64,000 bases of DNA from assembly GCA_050084515.1 (NCBI GenBank), contig CM114271.1, forward strand, positions 5,828,001 to 5,892,000, in the 5' to 3' direction. Under the pieces are notes generated by a model. It had not been told where the DNA came from. It saw only the letters and a program-made list of their open reading frames with translations, and did no database searches. The stretch is from Blasia pusilla (Eukaryota; Marchantiophyta; Marchantiopsida; Blasiales). A program made the position numbers and the translations under genes. Position 1 is the first letter of the stretch, and each line of letters begins with the position of its first letter. Shown here piece after piece: positions 58,873-64,000 of this stretch.

Positions 58873-59073
58873 TCTATATTATTATGGGAGAGTGCCTTCT
58901 TGATCTGCCAACACCTCTCTTGCTGAAAGAAAATATTTCACATGCTACGCGCAACAAGAAAAAATTTGAATTTATTTGCAACATCATTAATCTCTTCCCT
59001 TCACTTCACGAGCTATACACTAGGTGTTCAAACTTTTTTTTTATTTCTCGTGCATCACAGGGCACCTTACTGG
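58873..59073 (+). mobile_element. Helitron, 201 bp
   Basis: Starts TCTATATTATTATGGGAGAG after an A and ends ...GGCACCTTACTGG before a T (CTRR = CTGG). A GTGC...GCAC stem precedes the end. Same family as 23803-24228. It inserted ten bases beyond copy B. Confidence 0.82.
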
Positions 59074-60249
59074 TGTTTGAGAATATTCACAACCATATCC
59101 AGATAAGAAGATTATCTATTTATTCATATTAGTGTATCGATGATAAGCTCTAATTTTTTTTTGTCACGGATGAAAGATCTTAGCATGATTAGAATTCTTA
59201 TTAGATAGGCAGTTACAAGAAATTCTCTTCAAATTTTTCTTATGTCTTTGTTGACAAGATTTTATACCCGTTCTCCCTTGCCATAGCTTTCCATGTTGTA
59301 AAACTTTTCTTCTCCTCTTACTTTGATACTTTTTCTTGGATGTATTTTTTCGGAAAATTAGATGGCTACTTGTTAACATCATAGCACCACTTCTCCATAC
59401 ACTGTTTGGAAAGATGGGTAAAGCTAATAGGTTCAAATCAGAATTGTGTATCATTTTCAAATCTTCAACAAAATATGCCACAAAAAGGGGGCATTTCTTT
59501 GTATAAAATATCTCAAAAAAATTCAAAAGAAAAGAATTACTTTTCCTCTTATAAAACATCTGAAATGTACCCATTCCTAGTTCAAGAGGTTACCTAGTGT
59601 CTAACGGTTCTACAATACACTTGCACTTATTACTTTAGGAAGGTGTGAGCTTTGGACACTTACGCCCTATGGCTTACTTTGAAGACAAAGGTAGGTAGGG
59701 TCCTTACACCCAAGCACACCCTCTATGATCTCTTCGATTACATGTGTGTGTATGAATGCTCACAACAAAGGTCTCTAGTTTAGGATATGTGCCCTTCCAC
59801 CAAGGGGAATGCCCCTTTCTTCTTTTTCAAGGCCGCATGTGGCCCTTGGACACTTGACTCTTTAAATCCCCCTCTTTTGTTTTTCTGGTGGGCTTCCCAT
59901 CATGCATATTTATTGAAGTTCGTCACTTTCCACCAAATGGCTGAACTCCAAATACTTTCACACACACACCCAAGGTCTAAGCTTGTTGACAAGTCCACTA
60001 AGTAAAAAAAATGAATGAGAGTCAACTTAGTGAAGCTGGCCACAAAGTACATATATTACCTCAAAAGTGGCTCAACTTAAGATCCATGCTTGGTCTCCAT
60101 ACTCACGGACCAGAGGTCTAAGCTTGTCAACATGTCTACTCAGTCTAAACTGAATAAAGGACAAAGCAAATTATTAAAAGGAGATGGGGATGTTAGTGTA
60201 AATAAATAAAAAACCATTTTAATTTAAAAACGGGGCTGAACTGCAGATG
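59074..60249. other. Intergenic DNA with dispersed and local repeats
   Basis: The 136-codon minus frame at 59164-59574 is Lys/Ser-rich with no family. AAGGTCTAAGCTTGT-type words recur at 59971 and 60114. GAGAGTCAACTTAGTGAAG recurs at 60018 and 60330. Confidence 0.4.
59801..59945 (+). repeat. Dispersed repeat, copy 2
   Basis: Partner of 26105-26245 on the same strand, imperfectly conserved along about 140 bases. Confidence 0.65.
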
Positions 60250-60890
60250 CATGATTGTTTGGACAGTCAGACACAGTGAGACACACCCGGTCCAGTTTTT
60301 TTCGAGTCACGAGTGCGTGTCTAAATAAACGAGAGTCAACTTAGTGAAGACGCCACAAAGAGAGTGAATATTGTAAAAATCGACCCCATCCCGATACGCC
60401 GTCATTATTAAAGCCCACGGACGCCATCCATCCATCCATCGTTTGTTCCTTCCTTCCTTCCTTCCTTCCATCGGAATCCATCCCTCCGTCGCGTAATCCC
60501 GTCATCAATACACATTCTCATGATGACGTCTCGCTACGGACAAGGACAGGGAGCACTGGAGCAGTGCTGTAAAATTGGAAAGAAGCTCAAAGAAAGATCT
60601 ATGACAAGCACATGCGAGAAGCGGCTACGGATTCACGGAAGGAAGGAAGGACGGACGGACGGACGCCTACGGGCTACCTTTAGCGGACCTTTACGGCAAA
60701 TAAAGTGCCTGCCTGTCAGGAGCACGCGCGACGGCGAGCGGTGCTTCGTACCCCTCTTATGTGGTCGGTCCCCTCGTCTCAATCCGTTCGGTTCTCTTGG
60801 ATGCCATCCATTATGGGAGGCGATTTGCCTCGAGTCCTGTATTATTTTATTTTATTTTGTAATCCTCGATTTGAGGTGATTTAATTTAAC
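60250..60890. other. CpG-rich patch with CCTT, CATC and GGAC runs
   Basis: GC-rich with frequent CpG, (CCAT)n near 60426, (CCTT)n near 60450 and GGAC runs near 60650. A 119-codon frame (60520-60879) has no recognisable domain. A TGACGTCT bZIP-type word lies at 60521-60530. It could be the 5' region of a gene, but no coding body follows. Confidence 0.35.
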
Positions 60891-63299
60891 GATAAAAACT
60901 GGCTTCGTATGTTATTTTGATGTTATAAAAATAGATGAATTGTCAAAAAATATTAAGGGAGAAACCGCCAGCGAGTCCACAGTGGTTTGGAAAGTCAACT
61001 TCATTAGGATTAACTGGATGGACAAGAGAAGGGCTTATAGTTTTCGTTGACGTGAGAAAATGTGTGGCTCGACTCGAAGCGAACTCGACTTGACTTGTTG
61101 GGGTGAATAATCGTTAGTAGAAAAAGAGAATATATAAAACTTAAGTAGAAAAGTGGATGGAAACCCATCAGGATACAAGCGAGGGGGGCATAGAGAACCA
61201 AAAAACCCCAAGGGCTAAAACCGGTCCCAAAGAGACAGAAGAGGGTCTGTCCCATAACGTCCAAAATCACTAACAGCAGAGACAATATCAGCAACACCTA
61301 GAGAACTATGGCGTCTCCAACCGCCTGAGCCCGCCGTAAAAGCCCATTTGCCTGGGCACGTTGCAAAACTATGGAGACCCGTTGCCTGCAATAAAGTATC
61401 ACAGTGGCTAAGGAAAACCCATTTCTCGACAGGAGATGATGGGCGCAATCCGTAAGAAAAAGAGTAGAAAAAGAAAGCGTTTAGTGTTTAGGAAAACTAG
61501 TTGGTTTTGATTGGTTGCTGGAATATCCATATTGTAAATCGAGGAGTGTTTTTATATGGCGACACCCGTGCAGTATGACATGTGTCACCCAAAACCGAAG
61601 CGTATTTCAGAAGGGCATATATGCATAGGGCATGCAAACATATGGGATGGGGGCGTATATGCACATGACCGTCCCTTACGATGTACAGTCCTCATGTGCA
61701 CTAACTAGTTGCAACACATTGAAATGTGGTACTTACAAGACAATCAAGAAGGAGAGAAGAGGGTCTAAACTTCCTTTTCTAGGATTATGCGATTATTGCT
61801 TCATTGATTATGGGAGTCAACTTTCTTTTCTATGAAAATTTCTAAAGGCACTCCATTTGTGTTTTTTTTTTCCTTCAATTTTCAAAATTTGCCTTTTTGT
61901 CTTTCTTTCAAAATTCACTTGTGGAACTTGTGTTATGTTTGAGGGTTCAAACTTCATCTTGACCCATCTAGTGCATCGAGATAATACTGGGATTTTTTTA
62001 ATTATTACCGCACCCTTTTTCCATTTGATGAAAATAATGATACTTTTGCCCTTGCCTAAATCTATGGAGTAAAGAAAAAAAGAAAAATAAATTTAACCCT
62101 TTGTGTATAGCAAGATAAAGCATCCTCAAATGACAACTTACTCTTCAAATTTCTTTTGGAGATAGGATTGCACTACTCCACCATGATTCAACCAATCAAG
62201 CATAGAAGTTTATGAGACAAGATCGAAGCAATCAAGCATGCATATTTGTGAGGTGGGAAGCTCATTATGTAGTTACATACCTGGAGACCCCTATGGGGAG
62301 ATAATAGAAGCCCCCCATCAATACTATTAATCGTGCAAGGATTTTGGTGGGGACTCCTAGATTCGCGTCACATCAATCTATCCCACACCCGTGATACTGA
62401 AGTGGGGATAATGTTAGGGCCTTTATGTTATTTCTAATACTATCCAGCCATGAGACTTTTAAAGATGGTTTCAGGAGTTATTTTCCTTACATGTGCAAAA
62501 GCACTTTAGCACTAGTGGTGATATATGGTAGAATGTTAAAAAAAAGGTGTGGCAACAGTGAGGATGTGTCACGAAATCTACAGTCAATGTAAAGTGATAT
62601 ATGTGTGTTCTTCCAAAGTTAGAGTTGTATGGTAAGGTGAGTAAGAAATTAGACCCGTCTCTAGAATTTGCTAATTTTTTCTAAGGAGAACAGGTTGTCA
62701 AATAAGAATGTTTTATTAGAGAAACATGACTGCATAGTTATCTATACTATCAGTAGCCTTATTAATTAAATTTTCAATGTGCTTTTTCCTACGTTTTAGT
62801 TTCATGACATTTGGCAAATGAAAAGCAAAAGAGGTGCTATAATCTGAAAACGTACATTAATTTTAATTAATTTTATTGTGCATTAAAACGTTTAACTATT
62901 GTAACGAATTAAAAAATCAGTTTTATTTGGAAGGAAACCTGCTGGAATCTTAAATTATTCAGTTGTCATGATCTTTCATGATTTTAATGTATTATACACT
63001 TTTCGCTGTATTCGTGGGAGATTCAATTGACTTCGAATTCATGGGCAATTCGAGGTCACTGGGAACTTAGTAAGGGCTAAAGTAGGTGCCCTACTCGATC
63101 CAATAGGCCCGAGGCCGTACTTAGTCGTAATTGTGGACGGATCGTGACAGCGCAGCATACTTCTGTTCGATTATCGGGAGGTCCGCTGGTAGTTTTGTGA
63201 TTAGTCTGTCCCTGTTTGTAGGAACTAACTAACACTAATAAAAAGAAAATTAATGAATTTCAATAAACACTACTAACCCTACCCTTAATAATAACTAAC
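60891..63299. other. AT-rich intergenic DNA
   Basis: No gene supported. On the minus strand 61440-61090 has the T/G-rich texture of a plant LINE 3' UTR (GGTTTTAGCCCTTGGGG, then TTTATATATTC). It lacks an A-tail and an RT, so it is only a suspicion. Confidence 0.35.
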
Positions 63300-64000
63300 T
63301 CTACTAACCATACCCTTACTCTTAGGGCGTGACTATCTGACACCAGCGTACAGCACGACAACATAGTTAGCCGAGGATTCCACCGTCAGGCTGGGCGGAT
63401 AGGTCTAGTAGTACGGAACTCTCGTATGCGAAGTCCCCTCAGACGACTACTACTACTACTACTACTACTAGTATTAAAGGTCAGCTGTATTTGGAGGTGG
63501 TATACGGAGCTCCAAGATCGAGAGGACGGACGGAGGTGGAGAGCGGAGCTGGAAGACCTCCAAAGGTAGAGAGAGGACGGCGCGAGCGATTAGGGGAAGC
63601 CAAGACAGATAGAGAGCGAGAGAGAGAGAGGTTTCTGGGTCGAGTATACGAGAGCGGGGGATGCGTGATGAGCAGTGAGTGATTGTTGTGGACAGTAAAT
63701 GGTGGGCATGGAAATCGAGGAGCGCCGGCTCGAGGGCGATCCAGCCAAGAAAGGAAAGCGAGAGAGGAGTCGGACGATCAGGGGCTGCGGAAATATCTGT
63801 CAGGGGGAGGTTTGAGAAATGAGGATTCACCGATTCGGGATTTACTGGCACTGACGGATCTGCTGAAGCTGCGAAGTTCCGTTCCACAAATTGGGTCAAG
63901 CTTTGATGGCTTTTGAAATGCGGTAATGTCACGCTCGCCAGGAGAGTCAATGATAAGATGGCGGTGTGGGAGCCGAGACTGTCCGTGAATCGGAAGCGAG
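63300..64000 (+). other. CpG- and GA-rich region at the window end, possible 5' end of a gene
   Basis: From about 63310 the base composition changes sharply to CpG-rich, GA-rich sequence with AGAGAGAG runs, as in plant 5' UTRs. A 38-codon frame starts at ATG 63701 (MVGMEIEERRLEGD) and ends in TGA after GGGGAG|GTTTGAG. That could be an exon end with a splice donor. A second frame (63683-63916) and a minus frame (63474-63950) overlap it. None is recognised, and the window ends before this can be judged. Confidence 0.3.
63445..63471. repeat. (CTA)n microsatellite
   Basis: About nine CTA units. Confidence 0.95.

Noticed and set aside
59164-59574. 136-codon minus-strand frame next to the last Helitron
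   Set aside because: Lys/Ser-rich, no known domain, AT-rich context; probably chance.
63474-63950. 158-codon minus-strand frame
   Set aside because: Pro/Ser/Leu-rich and antisense to GA-rich UTR-like DNA, with no family resemblance.

Overview
Organism and content. This is a land-plant nuclear window made almost entirely of transposable elements. The reasons are: LTR retrotransposons with a primer-binding site matching plant initiator Met-tRNA, a chromodomain-bearing Ty3/gypsy element, plant-type Ty1/copia elements, several Helitrons with TC...CTRR ends, and a host background of AT-rich, gene-poor DNA. No complete host gene, tRNA or rRNA could be supported. I cannot name the species. Layout: (1) 1-6818, a minus-strand chromovirus with gag, protease, RT, RNase H, integrase and chromodomain. 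All its reading frames are broken and its 5' LTR is cut short. (2) 7952-9763, a 1.8 kb non-autonomous Helitron (minus strand) carrying a coding-like insert, followed by a decayed gypsy RT. (3) 12700-15004, a CpG-rich patch, two related MITE-like elements and a small Helitron. (4) 15852-21113, a complete but mutated Ty1/copia element with 308/309 bp LTRs. (5) 23803-24228, two Helitrons head to tail. (6) 25640-28075, a CpG-rich island without a supported gene. (7) 31000-37815, decayed LINE-like and copia pieces and a (GT)n tract of about 315 bp. (8) 37816-42985 and 48555-58862, two copies of one unusual Ty3/gypsy-type family. The first is nested in a copia remnant that resumes at 42986-44640. 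(9) 58873-64000, another Helitron, dispersed repeats, and two more CpG-rich patches, the last of which runs off the window end. The unusual family. The longer copy (48555-58862) reads gag, zinc knuckle, aspartic protease, a C5 cytosine DNA methyltransferase of DNMT3-like layout, RT, RNase H, and DDE integrase ending in a PHD-type zinc finger. The methyltransferase motifs are DLFGG, GWPCQ, ENV, an R-x-R block and the C-terminal target-recognition tail. The shorter copy keeps the second half of the methyltransferase onward. Both copies share a terminal layout unlike ordinary LTRs. A 514 bp repeat (A1) lies at the left end. The right end is B1-A2-B2, where B1/B2 are about 127-131 bp and the B1-A2 join looks like the fused element ends. 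This is the split-direct-repeat order known from tyrosine-recombinase retrotransposons, here in an element with a DDE integrase. How the parts work together (inference). The encoded methyltransferase could methylate element DNA, and the PHD finger could steer integration to marked chromatin, as the chromodomain does in chromoviruses. Both copies here are inactivated by stops and frameshifts, so any activity would need a better-preserved relative.
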